This document shows, piece after piece, positions 55,588 to 63,793 of a stretch of 64,000 bases of DNA. The notes below the pieces were generated by a model, which was not told the DNA's origin, did no database searches, and saw only the letters and a list, made by a program, of their open reading frames with translations. The position numbers and the translations under genes are program-made. Every line of letters begins with the position of its first letter. Within the stretch, counting starts at the first letter, position 1. Source of the DNA: Streptomyces sp. NRRL WC-3742 (lineage in GTDB: Bacteria; Actinomycetota; Actinomycetes; Streptomycetales; Streptomycetaceae); the NCBI RefSeq assembly GCF_000720635.1, contig NZ_JOCF01000041.1, forward strand, positions 1 through 64,000, in the 5' to 3' direction.

Positions 55588-56928
55588 ATGAGCGCCGCAA
55601 CGCCGCTCCCGCAGGAGCGCCGTCTGGTCACCGCGATCCCCGGTCCGAAGTCGCAGGAGCTGCAGGCCCGCAAGCTGGGTGCGGTGGCGGCCGGCGTGGG
55701 CACGACCCTGCCGGTGTACGTGTCCCGTGCCGGCGGCGGTGTGCTGGAGGACGTGGACGGCAACTCACTGATCGACTTCGGTTCCGGCATCGCCGTGACC
55801 AATGTCGGCAACAGTGCCGAGGCCGTGGTGGCCAGGGCGTCCGAGCAGCTGGCCGCCTTCACGCACACCTGTTTCATGGTGACCCCGTACGAGGGTTACG
55901 TGGCCGTCGCCGAGCAGCTGAACGAGCTGACCCCGGGCGACCACGAGAAGCGCACCGCGCTGTTCAACTCGGGCGCCGAGGCGGTCGAGAACGCGGTGAA
56001 GATCGCCCGCGCCTACACCAAGCGCACCGCCGTCGTGGTGTTCGACCACGGCTACCACGGCCGCACCAACCTGACCATGGGCCTGACGGCGAAGAACATG
56101 CCGTACAAGCAGGGCTTCGGCCCGTTCGCCCCGGAGATCTACCGGGTGCCGGTGGCCTACCCCTACCGCTGGCTGACGGGCGCCGAGAACTGCGCCGCCG
56201 AGGCCGCCGCGCAGGCGATCGAGGTCGTCACCAAGCAGATCGGCGCCGAGAACGTCGCGGCGATCATCATCGAGCCGATCCAGGGCGAGGGCGGCTTCAT
56301 CGAGCCGGCCAAGGGCTTCATGCCGGCGATCGTGGAGTTCGCGAAGGCGAACGGCATCGTGTTCGTCGCCGACGAGATCCAGACCGGTTTCTGCCGCACC
56401 GGCCAGTGGTTCGCCTGTGAGGACGAGGGCATCGTCCCGGACCTGATCACCACCGCGAAGGGCATCGCCGGCGGTCTGCCGCTGGCCGCGGTGACCGGTC
56501 GCGCCGAGATCATGGACGCCGCGCACGCCGGCGGCCTGGGCGGCACCTACGGCGGCAACCCGGTGGCCTGTGCCGCCGCGCTGGGCGCCATCGAGACCAT
56601 GAAGGAGCAGGACCTCAACGGCAAGGCGCAGCGGATCGGCGAGATCATGCTGGGCCGCCTGCGGGCGATGCAGGAGAAGTACGACGTCATCGGTGAGGTC
56701 CGCGGCCGCGGCGCGATGATCGCGATCGAGCTGGTGAAGCCGGGCGGCAAGGAGGCGAACGCGGAGGTCACCTCGGCGATCGCCAAGGCGTGCCACGCCG
56801 AGGGCCTGGTGGTGCTGACCGCCGGCACCTACGGCAACGTGCTGCGCTTCCTGCCGCCGCTGGTGATCCCGGAGCACCTGCTCAACGAGGGTCTGGACAT
56901 CCTGGAGGGCGCGTTCGCCGCCGTCTGA
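55588..56928 (+). CDS. gabT: 4-aminobutyrate--2-oxoglutarate transaminase
   Basis: GabT is a PLP-dependent class III aminotransferase that converts GABA and 2-oxoglutarate to succinate semialdehyde and glutamate. The 446-residue product has the PLP lysine K291 (TTAKGIAGGLPLAA), D262 in VADEIQTGFCRTG, and the NSGAEAVENAVKIAR phosphate-binding segment. The ATG start has GGAG 6 nt upstream; the longer open frame is not supported. With the nearby aldehyde dehydrogenase it gives a two-step GABA-to-succinate route. A hairpin terminator follows. It is divergent from the VirD4-like gene. Confidence 0.93.
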   Translation: MSAATPLPQERRLVTAIPGPKSQELQARKLGAVAAGVGTTLPVYVSRAGGGVLEDVDGNSLIDFGSGIAVTNVGNSAEAVVARASEQLAAFTHTCFMVTPYEGYVAVAEQLNELTPGDHEKRTALFNSGAEAVENAVKIARAYTKRTAVVVFDHGYHGRTNLTMGLTAKNMPYKQGFGPFAPEIYRVPVAYPYRWLTGAENCAAEAAAQAIEVVTKQIGAENVAAIIIEPIQGEGGFIEPAKGFMPAIVEFAKANGIVFVADEIQTGFCRTGQWFACEDEGIVPDLITTAKGIAGGLPLAAVTGRAEIMDAAHAGGLGGTYGGNPVACAAALGAIETMKEQDLNGKAQRIGEIMLGRLRAMQEKYDVIGEVRGRGAMIAIELVKPGGKEANAEVTSAIAKACHAEGLVVLTAGTYGNVLRFLPPLVIPEHLLNEGLDILEGAFAAV

Positions 56929-56983
56929 GCGGTGGCGTCCGTCAGGTCGTGATCCCCTTCCGGAGGGTTGTCCGGACAGCGCT

Positions 56984-57021
56984 GAACGGCCCGTGGGGAC
57001 TCCGGTCCCCGCGGGCCGTTC
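56984..57021 (+). terminator. gabT terminator
   Basis: GAACGGCCCG (56984-56993) with CGGGCCGTTC (57012-57021), plus inner GGGG/CCCC pairs after one mismatch, 8-nt loop; 55 nt after the gabT stop. Confidence 0.75.
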
Positions 57022-57106
57022 GGTCGTCCGGGGCCGGGTGAAGATGATGTGGGGAATCGCTGAAGGCGCTCGGCGCGGAAGGACGGTTGACGTAGTGTCA
57101 TCAGAG

Positions 57107-57919
57107 ATGGACAGCGAGCCCATGCCATCGACGGACCGATCGACCGACCGTCCGACCCACACCCCCCGGGGCGCGCGGAACGGCGATCATCAGAGCCGCC
57201 CCGGAGCCATCCCCCCGGCTCCGGGGCGGCTGTCCGTTGTCCTGGGGCGGGCGGCGCGGTCGGTGGTGGTGCCGCTGGTGGCGGCCGTGGTGCTGCTGGC
57301 GGTGTCCTGGCAGGTGGCGGTGGACGGGCCTCTGCTGGGGGTGGACCGCACTGTCCGCCGGGCAGTGCTGGGCGCCCGTCCGAACTCCCTGCTCGATCCC
57401 CTCGGCCACGCCCTCTCGGATCTGGGCAGCAGTCTTCCCGCGATCCCGGTGCTGCTGGCGGCCGGTGTGCTGGCCGCCCGGTGGTGGCGACGGGCGGGGG
57501 CGGTGCGCTGGTGGCTGCCGTTGCCGGTGGCGGCGCTGACGGCGGGGCTGATCCCGCTGCTGGTGGTCCCGGCGAAGACGGCGTTCGCCCGGCCGGGCCC
57601 GCTCGGCGATCCCCTGCTGCCGGACCAGTTCGGCTGGTACCCGTCCGGGCACACGGCGACGGCCTCGCTGTCGTACGGCGTGGCGGCGCTGCTGCTGGCC
57701 CGGGCGGCGCGACCCGGGCCGGGCAGGTGGCTGACGGCGGGCGCCGCGCTGCTGGCGGTGGGCGTGGGCGCGGGGCTGGTGTGGAGCGACTTCCACTGGC
57801 TGCTGGACGTGGTGGCGAGCTGGTGCCTGGCGGCCCTGGTGCTGTGGGCGCTCGACCGGTGGCTGGCCCGGCCGGGCGCCGGGGGGCGTCAGGCTTCGGG
57901 GTCCTCGTTGTTGCGGTGA
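57107..57919 (+). CDS. PAP2-family membrane phosphatase
   Basis: The 270-residue product has about five to six transmembrane helices and the three phosphatidic-acid-phosphatase motifs. These are KTAFARPGP (motif 1, residues about 157-165), YPSGHTATAS (motif 2) and the histidine of SDFHWLLDVV (motif 3). It would dephosphorylate a lipid phosphate such as undecaprenyl diphosphate or phosphatidate at the membrane. The start is uncertain: the ATG at 57107 or a GTG at 57095 both precede a perfect 15-bp hairpin (57194-57231). The first 35-40 residues are disordered-looking. It overlaps the convergent DUF2218 gene by 31 nt. Confidence 0.82.
   Translation: MDSEPMPSTDRSTDRPTHTPRGARNGDHQSRPGAIPPAPGRLSVVLGRAARSVVVPLVAAVVLLAVSWQVAVDGPLLGVDRTVRRAVLGARPNSLLDPLGHALSDLGSSLPAIPVLLAAGVLAARWWRRAGAVRWWLPLPVAALTAGLIPLLVVPAKTAFARPGPLGDPLLPDQFGWYPSGHTATASLSYGVAALLLARAARPGPGRWLTAGAALLAVGVGAGLVWSDFHWLLDVVASWCLAALVLWALDRWLARPGAGGRQASGSSLLR
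57194..57231 (+). promoter_or_regulatory. Hairpin at the 5-prime end of the PAP2 gene
   Basis: Perfect 15-bp inverted repeat AGCCGCCCCGGAGCC (57194-57208) and its complement (57217-57231), 8-nt loop. It looks like a terminator but lies within the annotated N-terminal coding part. Either the true start is a downstream GTG near 57262, or this is an attenuator within the transcript. Confidence 0.55.
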
Positions 57920-58224
57920 ACGAGGCCGGGCTCGCCGTTGTCGCGATGCCAGGCGACGACGAGTTCGTCGCGGGCGCCGAAGCGGACGAGGTGGCGGCCG
58001 ACGACGTCCTCGAGGCCGGGCAGGTTCTCGCGCTCGCCCTCGACGGTGAGCAGCAGGGCGCCAGCCTGGGCCTCCAGGGTGGCGGTGCCGGCGCCGAAGA
58101 CGAGGGTGCCGCGGCCGGTCTCCTCGGAGAAGACGGCTTCGATCTTGCGGCCCATGTGGGCGGCGAGCTGCTTGGCGTAGCGGGCGGGGCGGTCGGTGGC
58201 GACGCGCGCCTCGGAGCGGGGCAT
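57889..58224 (-). CDS. DUF2218 domain protein
   Basis: The 111-residue protein matches the DUF2218 family: the PARYAKQLAAHMGRKIEAVF start, a glycine-containing GTLVFGAGTATLEAQAGALLL core and the VVGRHLVRFGARDELVVAW end. Members often accompany siderophore or iron-related genes, but no function is established. The ATG has GGAGGG just upstream. A good promoter with a 13-bp palindrome over its minus-35 lies at 58275-58304. It is divergent from a MarR gene and its 3-prime end overlaps the PAP2 gene by 31 nt. Confidence 0.85.
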   Translation of the reverse strand: MPRSEARVATDRPARYAKQLAAHMGRKIEAVFSEETGRGTLVFGAGTATLEAQAGALLLTVEGERENLPGLEDVVGRHLVRFGARDELVVAWHRDNGEPGLVHRNNEDPEA

Positions 58225-58250
58225 GAGCCCTCCAGGTTCGGGGAGGGAAC

Positions 58251-58304
58251 TTAGGGTCCCCTCACTAGGGCCCCACGCTAGCGCAGATACTGAGCCTGGC
58301 TCAA
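58251..58304 (-). promoter_or_regulatory. DUF2218 promoter with operator-like sites
   Basis: On the minus strand TTGAGC (58299-58304), 18 nt, TAGCGT (58275-58280). The palindrome TGAGCC-T-GGCTCA (58291-58303) covers the minus-35 and is a good place for a repressor such as the divergent MarR protein. At 58251-58269, around the transcript start, TTAGGGTCCCCTCACTAGG shares 11 of 19 positions with the DtxR/IdeR-type iron box. Confidence 0.45.
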
Positions 58305-58404
58305 CATCTTTCCGGCCGGCCCGGTGTCCCGCCCGACCGGCGGCCTCCGTGCCCCCGGACCGGCGCCGATACGCTTGGGCGAACGCCTGCCGAGGAGACC
58401 GCCC

Positions 58405-58944
58405 ATGACCACCACGCCGACCGACGGCCACGCCGGTGACCAGGCGGCCGAGAAGGCAGCCGGCCAGCGCGCCGACCAGGCAGCCGACCAGGCCGACGCC
58501 GCCGAGCTGGCGGACGCGATGACCCGGGCGATCAAGCGCATCCGCCGCCGCACCGGCGCACGGCTGGAGCCGTACGGCATCACCCCCGGCCAGGGGCGGG
58601 CCCTGCGCACCCTGGCGCACGCCCCCGGCTGCGAGCTGCCGGACGCGATGCGGCTGAGCGACCTCGCCGACAAGCTGCACATCGCCCCGCGCTCGGCCAC
58701 CACGGTGGTGGACGCCCTGGAGGAGGCGGGCCTGGTCGAGCGCAGCCCCGACCCGGCCGACCGGCGCGCCGTGCGCATCCTGCTCACCAAGGCCGGGCGG
58801 GCGGCGGTGGAGCGGATCGGGCAGGTCAGGGACGAGGTCGCGCAGGAGTACTTCGGCGAGGTCAGCCCCGGCGACCAGGCCGTGGTGCTGAGGGCGCTGC
58901 GCGCGGCCGAGGCCCGCTTCCTGGCGGAGGGCCCCCCGCGCTGA
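58405..58944 (+). CDS. MarR family transcriptional regulator
   Basis: The 179-residue product has an Ala/Asp-rich N-terminus and a MarR winged helix-turn-helix: RLSDLADKLHIAPRSATTVVDALEEAGLVER for the recognition helix, and SPDPADRRAVRILLTKAGR for the wing with the usual D-x-R. The ATG start has GAGGAG 8 nt upstream. It is divergent from the DUF2218 gene with a 180-nt shared region containing a palindrome, so control of that gene and of itself is likely. The ligand is unknown. Confidence 0.92.
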   Translation: MTTTPTDGHAGDQAAEKAAGQRADQAADQADAAELADAMTRAIKRIRRRTGARLEPYGITPGQGRALRTLAHAPGCELPDAMRLSDLADKLHIAPRSATTVVDALEEAGLVERSPDPADRRAVRILLTKAGRAAVERIGQVRDEVAQEYFGEVSPGDQAVVLRALRAAEARFLAEGPPR

Positions 58945-58950
58945 CGCCTC

Positions 58951-59715
58951 TCAGGTGGCCAGGCCGATGACCAGCCACATGAAGCCGACCCCCGCGAGGG
59001 TGCACAGCAGGGTGCTGCGGGAGGGGTGCGGGCTGTGGGCCTCGGGGAGGATGTCGGAGGTCGCCAGGTAGAGCAGGAACCCGGAGAAGAAGCCCAGGTA
59101 GAGGCCGAGCAGGTGCTCCGGGATGGTGAAGGCCAGGGTGATGGCGGCGCCGGAGACCGGGGCGAGGGCGTCGGCGGCGAGCAGGGTGATCGCGCGGCGG
59201 CGGTTGTTCCCGTAGAGCCGGGTGATCGTGTACGTGTTGAAGCCGTCCGCGAAGTCGTGGGCGACCACCGCGATGGCGACGACGGTGCCGACCGTGGTGC
59301 CGGCCTGGAAGGCGGCGCCGATCGCGAAGCCGTCCATCAGGCTGTGGCCGACCAGGGCGAGGGCGGCGGTCAGGCCGACGCCCTGGTGCCGCTCGTGGTG
59401 GCCGTGCCCGTGGTGGTGGCCGTGGGTGTGGGCGGCGTACTCGCTCTCGTGGCCGCGGTGGATGGCCACGGCGCGCTCGACCACGTGGATGGTGAGGAAG
59501 CCGGCCGCGAACAGCAGCAGCGCCTGCGGCACCCCGTGCACCTCCCCGGGGGCCTGGCGCAGGGCTTCGGGCAGCAGGTCGAAGGCGACGACGCCGAGCA
59601 TCAGGCCGGCGGCGAATCCGAGGACGAGGTGACGGCGGTCGCCGGTGCGCTGGGCGACGAGGCCGCCGATCAGCGTCATCAGGAACGCCGCGGCGGCGAC
59701 GGCTACGGCGGTCAT
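58951..59715 (-). CDS. ZIP family metal transporter
   Basis: The 254-residue membrane protein has about eight helices. A His-rich cytoplasmic loop (HTHGHHHGHGHHERH, about residues 96-110) is followed by the ZIP metal-site helices HSLMDGFAIG (about 124-133) and HDFADGF. It probably moves zinc or another divalent metal across the cytoplasmic membrane. The ATG start is preceded by a 232-nt intergenic region in which I see no Zur-type site. It is convergent with the MarR gene (6-nt gap). Confidence 0.9.
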   Translation of the reverse strand: MTAVAVAAAAFLMTLIGGLVAQRTGDRRHLVLGFAAGLMLGVVAFDLLPEALRQAPGEVHGVPQALLLFAAGFLTIHVVERAVAIHRGHESEYAAHTHGHHHGHGHHERHQGVGLTAALALVGHSLMDGFAIGAAFQAGTTVGTVVAIAVVAHDFADGFNTYTITRLYGNNRRRAITLLAADALAPVSGAAITLAFTIPEHLLGLYLGFFSGFLLYLATSDILPEAHSPHPSRSTLLCTLAGVGFMWLVIGLAT

Positions 59716-59947
59716 CGGGCCGCCTCCGTCGCCGGCCCGGCACCTCTGCGTGATATGCCCATCCCTCTCCCCCCGGGGTCCGCCCGTGGCCGGGCCGACC
59801 GCCGACCGTACCGGACGACCGTTCGAGCGAGATCGTCAGGGTGCCGTCCTCCGGACGGACCCGAGGCCCAGCCTCCGGCCGGGTGGGGGTGCGGCGCCCG
59901 CCGGGCGGGCCGTCAGGGTGAGCGGCGTCGGGGTGAGCGGGGAGGGG

Positions 59948-61597
59948 TCACTGCCCGGCGGTGAGGGGCAGGCCGAGGTGGGTGCGGGCGAGTTCGCGCA
60001 GGCCGTCGCCGTCGATGAGGTGGAGGTGCCGGTGGCTCTCCTCGGCGGTGAGGTCCAGGGCGTCCTCGGCGAACCGCCCGGTGGTGAGCCGCAGGCCGCG
60101 TTCGGCGGACTCCTCCTGGACGGCCTCGCCCAGGGTGGCGATCTGCTCGGCCGTGACGGGCTCGGCGCCCCGGGAGGCCCAGACCACCCAGCGCCCGGGC
60201 AGCGCGCTGGCGGGCGCGCCCTCGGCGGTGGCGACCAGACCGGCCGGGCCGCGCAGGCGCACGCTCCACTCGGCGAGCCCGCCCCTGGTCAGCAGGTCGC
60301 GGACCAGCTGGGCGAACTCGTTGGCGGACAGGTCCGCGGCGGCGGGCACGGTCGCCCCCGCGAGGGCGGCGGGCTGCACGGCGATGCGGGCGTACGGGTC
60401 CGGGGTGACGGCGGCGCCGAGCTGGCGCAGCCGCACGAGGGCCTCGTCCTGCTCCGCGTCGGCGTAGACGCCCTCGTCGTCGCGCTCCTCGTACGGCGCG
60501 GCGGGCGGCAGCAGCCGGGTGCGGGCCAGGGCGTCGCGGTCGGCGTCCACGCTGACCAGGCAGAGCGGACCGTCCGCTCCGGGCTCGCGCAGCCAGCCGT
60601 TGAGGACGACGCCGGCGAGTATCTCGTCGGTGTCGACGGCGTCGGCGGCCTGGAGGGCGCGCAGGGCGAGGCGGGCGACCAGCCGCAGGTAGTCGGTGGC
60701 GCGGTCCGCCGGCGGCCTCGGCACCGGGACGATCTCTCCCCCGGGGTCGAGCCGGTAGCCGGAGAGCGAGGGCACGAGGTCCAGCGGGGGCAGGTCGAGG
60801 TCCAGGACGGCGGTGCGGGTCAGCGGGCGGAAGACGGCCCGGCAGGGCGCGGGGAGGTCCTGGGTGGCGGTCTCGGCGGAGGCCAGCGCGCGCTCCATCA
60901 GCGATTCCACGGCGGCCGGTTCGGCCTGGCGGTAGGCCCGGCGGCACTCCTCCAGGCTCTCGTTGTACTCGTGGACGGCGCGGGCGCGGGCCTCCTCGGC
61001 GGCCTGGTGGGCGCGCCGCGCGTCGTCGACGGCCGGGCTCCCGGCCTCGGCCCGCCGGGTGCGCCACTCGCGCAGGGTGCGCTGGTGGGTGAGCCGGGCT
61101 TGGGCGAGCTCCCGCTGGTAGCCGGAGTCGAGGAGGCGGCGGGTAGGAGTGGCGTCCGGGTCGGCGGGCGGCTCGGCGGGGGCGAAGTCCTCCCAGCGGG
61201 GCTCGGCCTCGGCCTCGGCGACGGGCCCGTCCGCCGGGTAGGGGCGGGGCTCGTAGTGGCGCAGCTGGCTCTCGAAGTCCATGGCCGAGACGGGCAGGGC
61301 GGCGCGGCGCAGCAGGTCGGCCAGCCGGTCGTGCTCGGCCTGGACGGTGACGGTGCGGTGGTGGGTCAGCGCGGCGGCGCGGGCGTGGGCGGCGACGGCC
61401 TCGTCCTGGCCCTCGCCGGGGGTCGCGGGATTCGGGGCGGCGGGGGCCGACGCGGAGGCCGACACGGAGGCCGGGTCGGGGCCGGTGTCCGGGCCCGGGT
61501 CGGCGCCGAGGTCGCGGAACACCGAGGCGAGGAAGCCGGGTTGGGGGAATTCGACGGTGGCGGTGCCGTCGGGCTGGCCGTCTGCTGAGTACTGCAT
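59948..61597 (-). CDS. Mrr-like protein with apparently inactive nuclease domain
   Basis: The 549-residue product has the layout of actinobacterial Mrr-type restriction endonucleases. An N-terminal helical/coiled region carries SAMDFESQLRHYEPRPY and PRWEDFAP (about 104-140). A middle alpha/beta domain and a C-terminal Mrr_cat-like domain (about 425-545, NEFAQLVRDLL, LTTGRFAEDAL, HLIDGDGLREL) follow. The catalytic residues are missing: the G-x-D position reads GLVATAEG (453-460) and Q-x-K reads VVWASR (471-476). DNA cleavage is therefore unlikely. The ATG at 61597 is preferred; 61615 is possible. It follows the 601-residue gene after a terminator. A regulatory or decoy role is only a guess. 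Confidence 0.78.
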   Translation of the reverse strand: MQYSADGQPDGTATVEFPQPGFLASVFRDLGADPGPDTGPDPASVSASASAPAAPNPATPGEGQDEAVAAHARAAALTHHRTVTVQAEHDRLADLLRRAALPVSAMDFESQLRHYEPRPYPADGPVAEAEAEPRWEDFAPAEPPADPDATPTRRLLDSGYQRELAQARLTHQRTLREWRTRRAEAGSPAVDDARRAHQAAEEARARAVHEYNESLEECRRAYRQAEPAAVESLMERALASAETATQDLPAPCRAVFRPLTRTAVLDLDLPPLDLVPSLSGYRLDPGGEIVPVPRPPADRATDYLRLVARLALRALQAADAVDTDEILAGVVLNGWLREPGADGPLCLVSVDADRDALARTRLLPPAAPYEERDDEGVYADAEQDEALVRLRQLGAAVTPDPYARIAVQPAALAGATVPAAADLSANEFAQLVRDLLTRGGLAEWSVRLRGPAGLVATAEGAPASALPGRWVVWASRGAEPVTAEQIATLGEAVQEESAERGLRLTTGRFAEDALDLTAEESHRHLHLIDGDGLRELARTHLGLPLTAGQ

Positions 61598-61739
61598 CGG
61601 TCGTCGTTCCCCCATGCTCGTCCGGCACCTGCCCGGGGCCACCGATGGCCGTGCGGCCCCGCCCCTGCCGGACATTGTCCACCGAACGCGGTCCGGTGGT
61701 CAGCCAAGCCTCCCGGTTCGTCGCGGTCGTCATGGGTTT

Positions 61740-61767
61740 CGGCCGGTTGCCGGGCGGCAACCGGCCG
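61740..61767 (-). terminator. Terminator after the 601-residue gene
   Basis: Perfect 12-bp inverted repeat CGGCCGGTTGCC (61740-61751) and GGCAACCGGCCG (61756-61767), 4-nt loop, 8 nt beyond the stop at 61775. It separates this gene from the Mrr-like gene. Confidence 0.8.
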
Positions 61768-61774
61768 ACCGGTC

Positions 61775-63580
61775 TCAGTTGGTCCGGGTGTTGGTCAGGT
61801 GCAGGCCGATGTAGCCGACGTAGATCCGGCCGCTGCCGGAGCAGTCGTCGAGGTAGTGCAGCCGGGGTGCGGTGCGGCCGCCGCCGATCCGCAGGTGGGC
61901 GCCCATGAACGCGCGCCGGGAGACGTCCACGGTCTCCGGCACCGGCAGCATCCGTTCCTTCTTCCACTTGGTGTGGCTGAACACCGTGCGGGACTCCCCG
62001 CGCACCGCCTTGCGCGGCGGGAAGTGGTGGCAGCCGTCCGGCGTGTGCTCGCACCACTGTTTGAAGTCCCCGCGGGCGGCGCCGCGGACGGCCGCCTCGG
62101 CGTACTCCTGGAGGGCGGTGAGACCGTCCCAGGTGAGGCGGGCCCAGCCGGTGCCGGCGCAGCGGAGTTCGTCGAGGGCGAGTGCGGCCTTCTGGTCGCC
62201 GGTGAAGCTGAGAAGGGGGAACTCGCCGAGTCTGGCCATGAGTTCGGTGAAGCTCTCGGGCTTGCCGCCGTGGTCGGCGAGCTGCTGCCTCGTCCGCTTC
62301 GCCGGTACGGGCGGCTGCGCGGCCGGTCGGCCGACGGTGCCGGGGGCGGTGCAGTGACGGCCGGTCAGCGCGCGGGCGGCGGAGCGCAGGCGGCCCTCGT
62401 GGGCCTCGCGCGCCTCGCGGCGGTCCTGGCGGTCGAACCGTTCCTGGCGCAGGGTGTGGCGGACGCGTTCCAACTCGTCGGCCCTGGCCTGCTGTTCGGC
62501 GCGGTCCTGCTGCTCCTCACGGGCCAGCGCGGCCTCCCGGTCCTCGGGCGGGTTCGGCGGCGCGGCGGTGACGCGCAGCACGGGGACGGCGGCGAGGGTC
62601 GGCGGCAGCGGCAGGTCCGCGGCGAGCCGGCGCGGCTCCCTGGCGATGACCGCGGCGGCGCGGCGGACGTCCTCCTCTATTCGGCCCCGGACGAGCACCG
62701 GGTGCCGGGCGCCGTCCTGCCGGGAGGCCGGGTCGACCTCGGGCAGGTAGGTGCGCACGGCCCCGCCGTAGACGCTGTGGTACTCCAGCGCGACGTTGAA
62801 CCCGACCCTGGCCTCGGCGTCGAGCACGTAGGCGGTGGCCAGGCCGGGCAGGTTCCGGCACAGGGGGCGGACCACCCGCTCGACCCACAGGTCCAGCGGC
62901 TGGTTCACCGGGACGCTGGCGACCACGGTGGGCAGCCGGCGCTCCGGGTCGCAGAGTTCGTCGATCAGGTCGTCGACCTCGCCGGCCGTGATCACCCGCG
63001 GCCCGGGGTGGACGGCGGCCGGGCCGTCGGTGGCGTCCAGCAGCGGCAGGAGCGTGCGGGCCAGGTCGGGCACCGGCACCCGGCACGGGGTGCGGACGCC
63101 GCTGCCGGTGCTGTGGGTCTCGGCCTCCAGCCGGACCCAGGTGGGGCCGCCGGCGGCGGTGGCCACGGTGAGGGTGAGCTGGTGGGTGCCGTGCGGGGCC
63201 GGGGTGCGCAGTCGGCGGCGGTCGTAGCGCCCGGAGGCCGCGCCGCCGCGCAGCGGGCCCTGGTCGCGGTCGAGCAGGACGCGGTCGCCGAGCCTGAGGC
63301 GTTCAGCGGTGGGTTGTCGCCCGGCGGGGGGTTGTCCGGGGGTGGGTACGGGAGCCTGTCCGGGAGTCTGTCCGAGGGCTTGTCCGGGCGCGCCGCGGGG
63401 GGTCGGCGGGGGCTCTTCGCGGCCCTCCTCCTTGAGCCAGGAGGCGAGTCGCTCGTCGGCGAGGGCGACGGCCTCGGCGTGCGGGAGGGCGGTGGTGACG
63501 GTCATCCGGTACGGCGTCGCGGGCCCGCGGGGGCCGGGGTGGTCGGCGCCGGTGTACGTCGGGAAGCGGTCTGAGGTCAT
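61775..63580 (-). CDS. Large uncharacterised actinobacterial protein
   Basis: The 601-residue product has no domain that I can name. There is a Pro/Gln-rich stretch (about 55-90). An alpha/beta region (about 95-340) includes VVASVPVNQPLDLWVERVVRPLCRN-like and YVLDAEARVGFNVALEYHS segments and an Arg-rich helix (VRGRIEEDVRRAAAVIA). A charged coiled coil (about 350-410, Glu/Gln/Arg-rich) precedes a C-terminal domain ending YVGYIGLHLTNTRTN, a terminus I associate with other Streptomyces hypothetical proteins. The ATG has CGGAGG 7 nt upstream, far better than the open frame to 63673. It sits next to the Mrr-like gene, both on the minus strand, separated by a terminator. Confidence 0.75.
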   Translation of the reverse strand: MTSDRFPTYTGADHPGPRGPATPYRMTVTTALPHAEAVALADERLASWLKEEGREEPPPTPRGAPGQALGQTPGQAPVPTPGQPPAGRQPTAERLRLGDRVLLDRDQGPLRGGAASGRYDRRRLRTPAPHGTHQLTLTVATAAGGPTWVRLEAETHSTGSGVRTPCRVPVPDLARTLLPLLDATDGPAAVHPGPRVITAGEVDDLIDELCDPERRLPTVVASVPVNQPLDLWVERVVRPLCRNLPGLATAYVLDAEARVGFNVALEYHSVYGGAVRTYLPEVDPASRQDGARHPVLVRGRIEEDVRRAAAVIAREPRRLAADLPLPPTLAAVPVLRVTAAPPNPPEDREAALAREEQQDRAEQQARADELERVRHTLRQERFDRQDRREAREAHEGRLRSAARALTGRHCTAPGTVGRPAAQPPVPAKRTRQQLADHGGKPESFTELMARLGEFPLLSFTGDQKAALALDELRCAGTGWARLTWDGLTALQEYAEAAVRGAARGDFKQWCEHTPDGCHHFPPRKAVRGESRTVFSHTKWKKERMLPVPETVDVSRRAFMGAHLRIGGGRTAPRLHYLDDCSGSGRIYVGYIGLHLTNTRTN

Positions 63581-63793
63581 GCGCGTACCTCCGTGGTGCG
63601 GCGTGGGGTCCTGTGTCCTCCATCGATGGGTCATTCGTCCGGTTCTGCCGGAACCTTGCTCAGGAAACGCCACGACCCGGAGCCGAAGTTCCGACTCCGG
63701 GGTACGTCCCTACGTTCGGGTGAATCTGTTCAAGCCGCTCTCCGCGTGGCGCGGCCTCTCGGCTACGCGGAGCGACCGGATGCGGCGCCGGCT

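Noticed and set aside
59645..63574. Long plus-strand open frames opposite the Mrr-like and 601-residue genes
   Set aside because: Gly/Val/Glu/Arg-rich shadows; both minus-strand genes have better starts and recognisable features.
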